DNA of 64,000 bases from Aestuariimicrobium kwangyangense DSM 21549 (lineage in GTDB: Bacteria > Actinomycetota > Actinomycetes > Propionibacteriales > Propionibacteriaceae). Shown piece by piece: positions 39,763-47,492 of this stretch. The stretch is from assembly GCF_000421525.1 (NCBI RefSeq), contig NZ_ATXE01000001.1, positions 806,001-870,000 of the forward strand. Reading direction: 5' to 3'. Under the pieces are notes generated by a model. It was not told the origin of the DNA. It did no database searches and worked only from the letters and a program-made list of their open reading frames with translations. Positions within the stretch are counted from its first letter, which is position 1, and the number at the start of each line of letters is the position of its first letter. The position numbers and the translations under genes were made by a program.

Positions 39763-40701
39763 GTGTTCACCCCCCGGATCTCCTGGCCCGACCTGCCCGC
39801 CCCCGTCCGCGACGAGGTGCAGGGAGCCATGGGCTCGTCCGTCGTGTCGTGGCAAGGACAGACGGGCGGGTTCTCCCCGGGGACGGCCGACCGGTTGACC
39901 CTCGCCGACGGCCGCAGGGTCTTCTGCAAGGCGGTGGGCGCCTCGCTGAACGAGGTCTCCCTCGACCTGTTGCGCATGGAACTGCGTGTGAACCGGCTGC
40001 TGCCCAGCGGTCTCCCGGCCCCGGCGTTGATGCACGGCTCTGAACTCAGCGTCGGCGACGACCCCTGGGCTGTGCTGCTCTTCGACGACCTCGAGGGGCG
40101 TCACCCCCACACCCCGTGGCAGATCGACGAACTGACCGCCGCTCTGGCCTCGGTGGCCGAGGTGCCTCGCCTCGTCCCCGTGGCTCCCGCAGAGCTGCCC
40201 ACGGTGGACGAGTTGTTCGGCCCCGACCTCGCGCACTGGGACGACGTCGTCGCCGACCCGCCCGACAGCCTGGACCCGTGGCTCGCCGAGCGCCTCGACG
40301 ACCTGCGCGCCAGGGGTGCGCGGGCCCGAGCTGCCCTGGTCGGGGAGGCGCTCTGCCAACTCGACACCCGGTCAGACAACATGGTGGTGGACGCGACCGG
40401 AACCGTGTGGCTGGTCGACTGGCCCTACGCCTGCCGCGGGCCGGCCTGGATCGACACCGTGCTGCTGGGAGCCACCGCGTCCGTTCCGGGATGGACCCCC
40501 GCCCACGAAGGAGCGGTCGAGGCAGCAGCGGCCAGGCTCGGCTGTGACGCCGATCTGCTCGACGACGTCTGGGCCGGTTTCCTCGGCTACTTCGTCTGGG
40601 TCGCCGAGAAGCCTGCCCCGGACAACCTCCCGACCATCCGCGCCTTCCAGGCCCGCTCCCGCGATGCCCTGCTGGGCGTGCTGAAGCGCCGCCTTGCCTG
40701 A
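39763..40701 (+). CDS. Aminoglycoside-phosphotransferase-like kinase
   Basis: A 312-residue APH/choline-kinase-fold protein. The nucleotide-binding lobe contains RRVFCKAVG with the ATP-contacting Lys. The catalytic loop reads CQLDTRSDNMVVD, keeping the Asp and Asn but with Gln where APH enzymes often have His, and the metal-binding segment is LVDWPYA. The substrate is not inferable; such proteins phosphorylate sugars, antibiotics or metabolites. GTG at 39763 is preferred; a GTG three codons upstream is possible. Confidence 0.82.
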   Translation: MFTPRISWPDLPAPVRDEVQGAMGSSVVSWQGQTGGFSPGTADRLTLADGRRVFCKAVGASLNEVSLDLLRMELRVNRLLPSGLPAPALMHGSELSVGDDPWAVLLFDDLEGRHPHTPWQIDELTAALASVAEVPRLVPVAPAELPTVDELFGPDLAHWDDVVADPPDSLDPWLAERLDDLRARGARARAALVGEALCQLDTRSDNMVVDATGTVWLVDWPYACRGPAWIDTVLLGATASVPGWTPAHEGAVEAAAARLGCDADLLDDVWAGFLGYFVWVAEKPAPDNLPTIRAFQARSRDALLGVLKRRLA

Positions 40702-40755
40702 TCCGCGGCCGTTCTCACACCCGCCGTGTCTGCGGGCACGGGTCGGGTCCGATCG

Positions 40756-40971
40756 TCACCAGGGGCTGGTGGCGATCGGATGAGCCGCCCGCTCGGCAGC
40801 CACCTCGGGGCTCAGCTCGCCGTCGGCGTTGCGCGGGGTCCACGTCTGGTCGTGGGTCCACTCGGAGTCACATGAGGAACAGGTGAAGACCTCCATGTGG
40901 TCGATCTGGTCACCGGAGGGTCCCCAGTTGCACGTGCCCTGGCAGTCGCCGGACCTCAGTTCTCGTCCCAT
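40756..40971 (-). CDS. Small Cys-containing hypothetical protein
   Basis: A 71-residue protein with CQGTC near the N-terminus and CSSCDSEW in the middle, a four-Cys pattern typical of a zinc ribbon. It starts 12 bp after the gamma-glutamyltransferase stop on the same strand, so it may be cotranscribed. No established function. The Cys spacing and codon use typical of the region support it as a real gene. Confidence 0.6.
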   Translation of the reverse strand: MGRELRSGDCQGTCNWGPSGDQIDHMEVFTCSSCDSEWTHDQTWTPRNADGELSPEVAAERAAHPIATSPW

Positions 40972-40983
40972 GCCTGAAGTGTG

Positions 40984-42849
40984 TCAGCGACCGGCGGCGT
41001 ATCCCTGCATTCCGCGCGGATTCGCCCCCGCCAGCAACTGCCCGGTGTGCGGGTGACGCGCGACCACACACAGTCGTCCCTCGCTCCACGCCGGTCCGAC
41101 CTGCACGATGTGCCCGCGCCGGTGCAGCCCTCCGACCACCGCCGGGTCGGTGTTCCCCTCGACGGCGATGGTGTTGGGGATCCACCCCCGCGGATAGAAC
41201 GAGCCGACCACGTGTTCGGTGTGCCAGTTCGGGGCATCGAGCGCCGTCTGCAGGTCGAGCCTGGCCCGTCCCCCGCGCAGGCTCGTCTCGAAGTCGTGTG
41301 CGATGCGGCAGAACAGGTGGAACGACCACTGGTCCTGCTGGTCGCCGCCGGGAGTGCCGAAGGCCAGGGTCGGACGACCCTCGTACTGCGCGATCGAGGG
41401 GGTCAGGGTGGTGCGGGGCCGCTTGCCCGGGGTGAGGGTGTTCGGCAGGTCCTCGTCCAGCCAGGCCATCTGCAGCCGCGAGCCGAGCGGGAATCCCAGT
41501 TCGGGGATGACCGGGTTCGACTGCAACCAGCCGCCCGAGGGGGTGGCGGCGACCATGGTTCCCCACCGGTCGACGACGTCGATGTGACAGGTGTCGCCCA
41601 GGGTCTCGCCGCGGCGGGTGACATAGGGGTCGGTGGGCTGCTGGTGTTGCACGGTCGGTTCGCCCAGACCGGACGCCGCGGCGGCGACCCGGTCGCCACG
41701 CAGCAGTCCCGTGATGTGGCTGGCCACGTGTGCCGGGATGCCCTCGAAGGGCTCGCCGGGAACCCAACCGAGCGAGGCGACCTCGCGGATCAATGACCGG
41801 CGAACCGCGGTGTAGCCACCGTCGAGCAGCAGGTCGAGTGGGGTGGGGCGGGCGTCGCCGTACCAGGCGTCCCGGTCGGCGAATGCGAGCTTGGCCCCTT
41901 CGACAAGCCGGTGCACGGTGGCCGCGTCGAAGTCACCCGAATCGGTGGTGGTGAGGTCAGCGGGGGTGAGGTCATCGAGCAGGGCGAGTTGCTGCAGGAA
42001 GACTGGTCCTTGGGTCCACTGGTCGGCCTTGTGCACCGTCCAGTCCCCCCAGCTGTGGCTCACGGTCGGTTCCCAGGTGGGCTCCCAACGGAGTTGCTCG
42101 TCCGGTTCCCAGCTGGCGGCATGCTCGGTGCCGGTGGCGTCGAGGGTGGGGGTGTTCGCAGCCCGGACGAGGGCCTCCGCGATGAATCCTTGGCGCCACA
42201 CCTGCCTGGCTCGCTCGATGCGGGTCTCCCGGTCTCCACCGCCGGCCTCGGACTCGGCGAGCCAACGCTTCCAGGTGGCGGCGAGCGCGGGGTTGGTGAG
42301 CCGCTCGTCGGGACTGGGTGACCTGCCGTCGCGCAGGTAGACGTCGGCGGAGGTCGTCCAGTGGTCGGTGAACAGTGAACGGACCGATTCGACGGTGCGG
42401 CCGATCTGGGCGATCGGGAAGTGGCCGCGCTCGGCCAGTGCGATCGCGTGTTCGAGCACACCTTCGAGCCCCCAGGTGCCCTTGTCGCGCAGCAGTACCA
42501 GCCAGGCGTCGACCGCTCCGGGCACGGCGGCGGCGAGCGGCCCCGAACCCGGGACGAGGTCGAGCCCCATGGCGCGGTAGGCCTGCGCGGACGCGTGGCT
42601 CGGGGCGGGTCCCTGGCCACCCAGTACCTGGGGCTCGCCGTCGCTGGCCGTCCACAGGATGGGGGCGTCGCCACCCGGTCCATTGAGGTGCGGTTCGACC
42701 ACGTGCAGGGCGAAGGCCGCGGCGCAGGCGGCATCGGCCGCGTTGCCGCCGCGCTCGAGCACGCTCATGCCGGCGGCGGTGGCCAGCCAGTGGGTGGTGG
42801 AAACCATCGCGAAGTCGCCGGACAGGGTGGGGCGGGTGGTGAAGGCCAT
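40984..42849 (-). CDS. Gamma-glutamyltransferase family protein (no signal peptide)
   Basis: An Ntn-hydrolase of 621 residues, related to gamma-glutamyltranspeptidase and cephalosporin acylase. The N-terminal part has GGNAADAACAAAFALHVVEP and NGPGGDAPILW. The autocatalytic nucleophile is Thr420 in GDTCHIDVVDRWG, and the small-subunit motif is NPVIPELGFPLGSRLQMAW. Unlike typical GGT there is no signal peptide, so it appears cytoplasmic. The substrate could be a gamma-glutamyl compound or an amide. It is followed by a small Cys protein and preceded by a long inverted repeat that separates it from the caspase-like gene. Confidence 0.9.
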   Translation of the reverse strand: MAFTTRPTLSGDFAMVSTTHWLATAAGMSVLERGGNAADAACAAAFALHVVEPHLNGPGGDAPILWTASDGEPQVLGGQGPAPSHASAQAYRAMGLDLVPGSGPLAAAVPGAVDAWLVLLRDKGTWGLEGVLEHAIALAERGHFPIAQIGRTVESVRSLFTDHWTTSADVYLRDGRSPSPDERLTNPALAATWKRWLAESEAGGGDRETRIERARQVWRQGFIAEALVRAANTPTLDATGTEHAASWEPDEQLRWEPTWEPTVSHSWGDWTVHKADQWTQGPVFLQQLALLDDLTPADLTTTDSGDFDAATVHRLVEGAKLAFADRDAWYGDARPTPLDLLLDGGYTAVRRSLIREVASLGWVPGEPFEGIPAHVASHITGLLRGDRVAAAASGLGEPTVQHQQPTDPYVTRRGETLGDTCHIDVVDRWGTMVAATPSGGWLQSNPVIPELGFPLGSRLQMAWLDEDLPNTLTPGKRPRTTLTPSIAQYEGRPTLAFGTPGGDQQDQWSFHLFCRIAHDFETSLRGGRARLDLQTALDAPNWHTEHVVGSFYPRGWIPNTIAVEGNTDPAVVGGLHRRGHIVQVGPAWSEGRLCVVARHPHTGQLLAGANPRGMQGYAAGR

Positions 42850-42936
42850 GACGCGAAACTACCGCTCAAGGGCGAACGGGTGCTCGGATCCGCCGCCGCG
42901 CTCACCCCTCGTGGAACTCGCAGCGCCATGGGTCGA

Positions 42937-43007
42937 CCAGGATCACGACCGTGGCTCGACCAACCCTCGGAAATCGGGGGTTGGTCGAGCCACGGTGGTG
43001 ATCCTGG
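42937..43007. repeat. Long inverted repeat (30-bp arms) between caspase-like and GGT genes
   Basis: Arms 42937-42966 and 42978-43007 pair at 29 of 30 positions around an 11-nt centre. The inner part includes GGCTCGACCAACCC and its complement. It lies 6 bp downstream of the caspase-like gene stop on the minus strand, so it may terminate that transcript. The core resembles palindromic repeats I recall from actinobacterial genomes, but this was not checked. Confidence 0.8.
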
Positions 43008-43012
43008 CGGGC

Positions 43013-44743
43013 TCAGCCGAGGGCAGCCCAGGTGTCGGGTCCCACCACGCCGTCGGCCGTGAGGCCGTTGCCGCGCTGGAAGGAGCGGACGGCCGACTCG
43101 GTGGCCGGACCGAACTGGCCATCGGTCGAGAGCGAATAACCGTTCTCGTTGAGCCGCTGCTGCAGGTACACCACGTCGGGTCCCTTCGATCCCCGCCGAA
43201 TCGTCGCCCTGGCCGGTTGCTCCCCGGTGCCGGTGTCACTGTTCCCCGGGTCGGAGTTGCCGGGGTCGCTGTTGCCGGGGTCGCTGTTGCCGGGGTCGCT
43301 GTTGCCGGGGTCGGTGTTCCCTGGATCGTTGTTGCCGGGGTCGCTGTTGCCGGGGTCGGTGTTCCCGGGGTCGGTGTTCCCTGGATCGTTGTTGCCGGGA
43401 TCGCCCCATCCGGACCCGGTGTTGCCGGGGTCAGAGTTGCCCGGGTCCGAGTTGCCTGGGTCCGAGTTGCCCGGGTCCGAATTGCCGGGGTCCGAGTTGC
43501 CCGGGTCCGAATAGCCGGGGTCGGTGTTCCCTGGATCGGAACCGTTGCCCTGACCCTCGCCGAGGGCCGCCCAGGTGTCGGGTCCCACGATGCCGTCGGC
43601 CGTGAGCCCCTGGCTCTGCTGGAAGGAGCGGACGGTCCGAGCGGTGCCCGGGCCGAACTGGCCATCGACCGTCAGCCAGTAGCCGAGATCGCTGAGTCGT
43701 TGCTGCAGGAAGGTCACGTCGGGCCCCGAGGAACCCTGGCGAAGGGTGGGGCGTCCCGAACCCTGCCCGCCGGAACTCTGCCCGCCGGAACTCTGCCCGC
43801 CGGAACCCTGCCCGCCGGAACTCTGACCGCCACTCTGGCCTCCGGAACCCTGCCCACCGGAACCCTGCCCTCCGCTGGGAGGAGCCACGGTGAACGGTTC
43901 CTGCGCCTGGTAGGCCGCGGTCATCGCTCCGGTGGGGTAGTAGTTCGGCACCTGGTCGGCGGGCATCCGGTTGACGATGGCCGAGTGGAAGCTGTGGTAG
44001 TCACCCACGAAGCCCCCGTCAGCCCAGACGGCCTTCAACGCCTCGGTGAACACCCCGTTGCCGTCCCCGTCGCCCGAGAGTTGCGAGTCCTGACAGCCCG
44101 AGATCAGCAGCACCTGGGCACAGATGTCGGTGCCACGGGTCTTGCCCGCCAGCGCCTGGACGCTGCGGTACACGTCCTGGCGGCGGTGGAAGTCCGCCAA
44201 CGAGTCGCTGAGCGGCAGGGCTCGCGGCCTGAACGACTCCACCCTCACTCCTTGCGGCCACAGTTCGCGGCCCAGTGGGTTGCGGACCAGGGCCTCGCGG
44301 GTGGCGATCGCCAGCACGGCGCGGGTCACGGTGCCCGAGTGACAGGAGTCGGAGAAGACCAGCACCCGCACCCCGGGCGCGAACTGGGCGTACATGCGCG
44401 ACAGTTCGTCGTCCACGACCTGGCGGTCGTAGAGGCACCAGGTCTCGTCCATGCCGTCCTCCTCGTCACCGTTGGTGTCGGGCATCTGGCCGCCGTGCCC
44501 GGAGTAGCTGATCAGCACGATGTCGTCGGCGGTGGCCTGTTGGGCGAGATCAGACATGGCGGTGAGAACGGCCGTGGAGGTGGCCTGGCCATCGACCAGT
44601 CGGCGGGTCTGGAACCCGCAGTTGCGGGCAATGGTCTGCATGTCATTGGCGTCGTTGATGCAGCCCGCGAGCACGGGTGCGGTGATGCCATAGGCCTGGT
44701 TGTCGATGACGTTGAGGCCGATGTGCAAGGAGTAGCCGGTCAT
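43013..44743 (-). CDS. Caspase-like (C14/metacaspase) protease with two peptidoglycan-binding-type domains
   Basis: A 576-residue protein. The N-terminal caspase-fold domain (about 1-285) has the catalytic dyad His83 in SYSGHGGQ and Cys134 in SDSCHSG. A Gly/Ser/Gln linker leads to a first PG_binding_1-type domain (about 335-400: DVTFLQQRLSDLGYWL). A linker of about 20 five-residue DPGNS-type units follows, then a second domain at the C-terminus (DVVYLQQRLNENGYSL). No signal peptide or membrane helix is seen, so cytoplasmic location is predicted despite the wall-binding-type domains. GAAAGG precedes the ATG. Last gene of the protease cluster. Confidence 0.9.
   Translation of the reverse strand: MTGYSLHIGLNVIDNQAYGITAPVLAGCINDANDMQTIARNCGFQTRRLVDGQATSTAVLTAMSDLAQQATADDIVLISYSGHGGQMPDTNGDEEDGMDETWCLYDRQVVDDELSRMYAQFAPGVRVLVFSDSCHSGTVTRAVLAIATREALVRNPLGRELWPQGVRVESFRPRALPLSDSLADFHRRQDVYRSVQALAGKTRGTDICAQVLLISGCQDSQLSGDGDGNGVFTEALKAVWADGGFVGDYHSFHSAIVNRMPADQVPNYYPTGAMTAAYQAQEPFTVAPPSGGQGSGGQGSGGQSGGQSSGGQGSGGQSSGGQSSGGQGSGRPTLRQGSSGPDVTFLQQRLSDLGYWLTVDGQFGPGTARTVRSFQQSQGLTADGIVGPDTWAALGEGQGNGSDPGNTDPGYSDPGNSDPGNSDPGNSDPGNSDPGNSDPGNTGSGWGDPGNNDPGNTDPGNTDPGNSDPGNNDPGNTDPGNSDPGNSDPGNSDPGNSDPGNSDTGTGEQPARATIRRGSKGPDVVYLQQRLNENGYSLSTDGQFGPATESAVRSFQRGNGLTADGVVGPDTWAALG
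43238..43537. repeat. 15-bp minisatellite coding the DPGNS linker
   Basis: About twenty 15-bp units, roughly CCGGGGTCGCTGTTG on the plus strand, encode DPGNS, DPGNT or DPGNN; one unit is diverged (GSGWG). Nucleotide identity between neighbours is very high, so copy number is probably unstable by slippage. It joins the two peptidoglycan-binding-type domains of the caspase-like protein. Confidence 0.85.
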
Positions 44744-44778
44744 GGGAGTGGTTCCTTTCGCTGGGTCGGTGGGTTGGT

Positions 44779-44828
44779 GATGGCTGGGTGGCTGGGTGAT
44801 GGCTGGGTCGCTGGGTGATGGCTGGGTG
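44779..44828. repeat. Tandem 19-bp repeats upstream of the caspase-like gene
   Basis: GATGGCTGGGTGGCTGGGT (44779-44797) is repeated with one change at 44798-44816 and partly at 44817-44828. It fills much of the 110-bp gap between the 876-residue protein gene and the caspase-like gene, and could be a promoter region with repeat expansion. No operator is recognised. Confidence 0.7.
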
Positions 44829-44853
44829 AATGGTCGCCCGACGCGGCAGTGCG

Positions 44854-47484
44854 TCAGGGGTGAGGGATCGCGATCAGGGCGCCGTCGCTGTGCACGTGCC
44901 AGTCGACGGGGGGCGCCGAGGTGCGGCTGCCGTCGGTGGCGATGGTGGTGACCGTGTAGTGCAGCACCGGGTCGGCGGCGTAGACGGTGAGCGGGAGCAC
45001 GAACTGCACGTCCCCCTGCGGATGGGCGGCCGACAACTCGACGGGTGCGGGTTGGTGGCCGAGCAGTTCGGTGGCCACCTCGAGCCCCACGATGTCGGTC
45101 AGGTTGCCCGTGGCGATGAACGAGAGCCCGAGGTTCAGGTCATCGATGTAGCTGCGGTCCTCGTCCAGGGCCTCCGACCCGGGTTCGAGCTGCCAGTCCA
45201 GGGCGAGGTCGCTGCCGGTGCCCGCCGGCAGGTCGACGACGGACGAGCCCCGCGGGTCGATGGTCGTCGCCGGTGTGGCGACCGGCTGACCCGCCACCAG
45301 CACGGACGCGACCGACACCCGTCGTCCGGCCTTGTTGGTGAGCGTGAGTTGGTCGCCGGACCGGCTGACCGAGATCGGCCCGTCGGGCGGCCCGACCACC
45401 TGGTTGAGGGCCAGCCGCAGGGTGCACTGGGGATGGTCTCCCCCCGGCAACGTGTAACTGGCGGAACCCATCAGTGACGAGGCGGTCAGGATGCTCTGCA
45501 GCAGCAGCACGCCCGGGATGTCTGTCGTGAGCAGCAGCGTGAATCCCGTCGCGATCGGCATCGAGGCCACCGTCATGTTCAGCGGCACCGCCCAACTGAT
45601 GGTCGGCACCAGGCCCGCATCCCAGGGGTTGACCAGTTCGACCGGTCGGCCCGCCCTGGCGCTCAGCTCCGCCGCCAGCCTCGCCCGTTGGGCGGTGGTG
45701 ACGGGTGACTCGAGTGCGGCGACCAGCACGCAGCGGATGTTGGTGGGGTTCTCGGTGTCGAGCACCGTCGACAGCAGCAGCGTCGGTGCGAGGGGTTCCT
45801 CGGTGTCGTCGAGCCGGTGTCGTCCGACGTCGTAGGTGTTGGGCAGCAGCAGGTAGCGGCCGGGTTGGGTGAGGGAGCGGAAGACCTGCACGCCGGCCAC
45901 GGAGGTGACCGTCTCCCGTTGCCACGTGCGGTACTCGGCCTGTCCGAGGCTGAGCGCCGGTTGGCAGCCGATGGCCTGCCAACCGTCGGTTCCCGACTGC
46001 CGGTAGAGCTGGCCGTCATCGGCGCACGGGAACAGCGCCGGCAGGTTCGTGGTCGCGGCGGTCTGGATCCACGTGTAGCTGGCCACCGTGACGGTGGTGA
46101 AGTCGGGGTCGTCGACCACCTGCAGGGGCGGACGGATCTGCAGCCGCGCCTTGGCCATCGCCGACCAGTTGACTCCCATGCCACGGTCGATCCGGTCGTG
46201 GATCCGATCGAGCATGATCTGGTGGCGTTCGGCCAGACTGGGGATCCTGGTCAGCCGCGGGTCTGCACGCCAGCCCGAGTGGGCCAGGGTGATCTGCAGT
46301 TGGGCCGGGTTGGGTTGGAAGCCGGGTGTGGAGAGCGCGCCGTAGGCCAGGCGGGCCCACGAGTCGGAGACGGCGAAGGTCAGGGTTGCGGTCGATCCGG
46401 CCTCACCGAAGTTCGCTGGCAGCGCCACCGAGGTGGCGGACACCACGTCGACCTGGTTGGCCGAGGTCTCGTCGCGGAACGGGATGGACAGTCCGGCCTG
46501 CACGGCGCAGGGGATCGGCTTCATGGCCGGTTGCCCGGCTGCCTCCCACGCCGCGGTGGTGGCGGCCGAAGGGCCGGCGGCGATCGTCAGGGTGATGGTG
46601 GCCTCCAACCCGGGTGTGCCGTCGGCCTGGTGCCCGACGGTCTGCAGGTCGAAGCGGAAGGGCGAGGTCTCGGCATCCACGCCGGGTGCCGGTGCCACCA
46701 GGGTGACCTCAGGCAGGTACCAGCGCGTGCCGTCGCCACGGTCGGTCATCAGCGGGCTGCCGTCGAGCACGGGTCCGGTCTCAACGGGCTGGATCGGGAT
46801 CATCATCAGCCCGGGGTCATACCTCAGCCGGGTGGCGATCTCGATCGGGGTGACGCGGGTCTGCGCCGGTTCGATCGCGGTCGCGATCGCGGGTGGACGG
46901 ATCGGGGCGACCGCCACCTGCAGGGGCACCATCGCCCCGCCCATGCGGCGCATGATCGGCAGTTCGAGGTCGAAGGCACGTCGTCGGCTCACTTGGGTGG
47001 GCCGAAAGACCTGCTCCCATCCGGCGCCGTTGACGGCGACCAGGTGGACGATGTCGGTGCGTTCGGACACCACCGGTGCCAGCACGGTGGCCAGCGGCAC
47101 CCGCCAGGAGCGGGTGAGGCCGTCCACCCGTCGTGCCTCGATGCGCAGCAGCGGATCGTCGGGTCCCGGTTGCCCGTCCGTTGCCCCCGACAGGCCGGCG
47201 AGCAGGAGTCGGGCCTGGTCACCCGAGAGGGTGCCTTGCAGGGCGGCGGTACCGAACGGACCGTGGGCCTCCACCGAGGCCCACCCGTCGGGCCGGGCGA
47301 GGTCCACGAGTGTGAACCTCACCCAGCTCAACCGGTCCAGCGGACAGACGAGCTCGAGGGTGACGGTGGCCGACCTGACCAGCTCAGCGATGGCCTCGTG
47401 AGGGGCTGGTGAACGGTCGAGCAGCACTGTCACGTTCGCCAGGGGAGTCCCCTTGGCGTCTCTGCGGACGTCGACTCTGGACAT
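44854..47484 (-). CDS. Large protein of unknown family in the protease cluster (876 aa)
   Basis: An 876-residue protein with no recognised domain. It starts MSRVDVRRDAKGTPLANVTV, has no signal peptide or membrane helix, and is rich in short beta-strand-like segments separated by Pro/Asp/Gly turns, suggesting several beta-sandwich modules; a more helical part lies near the middle (IPSLAERHQIMLDRIHDRID). It follows the 746-residue gene by 8 bp, so both are cotranscribed. No catalytic motif was found. It may be a substrate, scaffold or effector of the neighbouring proteases; that is inference. Confidence 0.75.
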   Translation of the reverse strand: MSRVDVRRDAKGTPLANVTVLLDRSPAPHEAIAELVRSATVTLELVCPLDRLSWVRFTLVDLARPDGWASVEAHGPFGTAALQGTLSGDQARLLLAGLSGATDGQPGPDDPLLRIEARRVDGLTRSWRVPLATVLAPVVSERTDIVHLVAVNGAGWEQVFRPTQVSRRRAFDLELPIMRRMGGAMVPLQVAVAPIRPPAIATAIEPAQTRVTPIEIATRLRYDPGLMMIPIQPVETGPVLDGSPLMTDRGDGTRWYLPEVTLVAPAPGVDAETSPFRFDLQTVGHQADGTPGLEATITLTIAAGPSAATTAAWEAAGQPAMKPIPCAVQAGLSIPFRDETSANQVDVVSATSVALPANFGEAGSTATLTFAVSDSWARLAYGALSTPGFQPNPAQLQITLAHSGWRADPRLTRIPSLAERHQIMLDRIHDRIDRGMGVNWSAMAKARLQIRPPLQVVDDPDFTTVTVASYTWIQTAATTNLPALFPCADDGQLYRQSGTDGWQAIGCQPALSLGQAEYRTWQRETVTSVAGVQVFRSLTQPGRYLLLPNTYDVGRHRLDDTEEPLAPTLLLSTVLDTENPTNIRCVLVAALESPVTTAQRARLAAELSARAGRPVELVNPWDAGLVPTISWAVPLNMTVASMPIATGFTLLLTTDIPGVLLLQSILTASSLMGSASYTLPGGDHPQCTLRLALNQVVGPPDGPISVSRSGDQLTLTNKAGRRVSVASVLVAGQPVATPATTIDPRGSSVVDLPAGTGSDLALDWQLEPGSEALDEDRSYIDDLNLGLSFIATGNLTDIVGLEVATELLGHQPAPVELSAAHPQGDVQFVLPLTVYAADPVLHYTVTTIATDGSRTSAPPVDWHVHSDGALIAIPHP

Positions 47485-47492
47485 GGCCCGAC

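Noticed and set aside
43238-43537. CRISPR array
   Set aside because: The 15-bp units are in frame, lack spacers and encode a peptide linker.
42659-44818. Plus-strand frame with many Val-Ala-Gly repeats
   Set aside because: It is the complement of the DPGNS minisatellite and caspase-like gene; the repeat pattern is explained by the coding strand.
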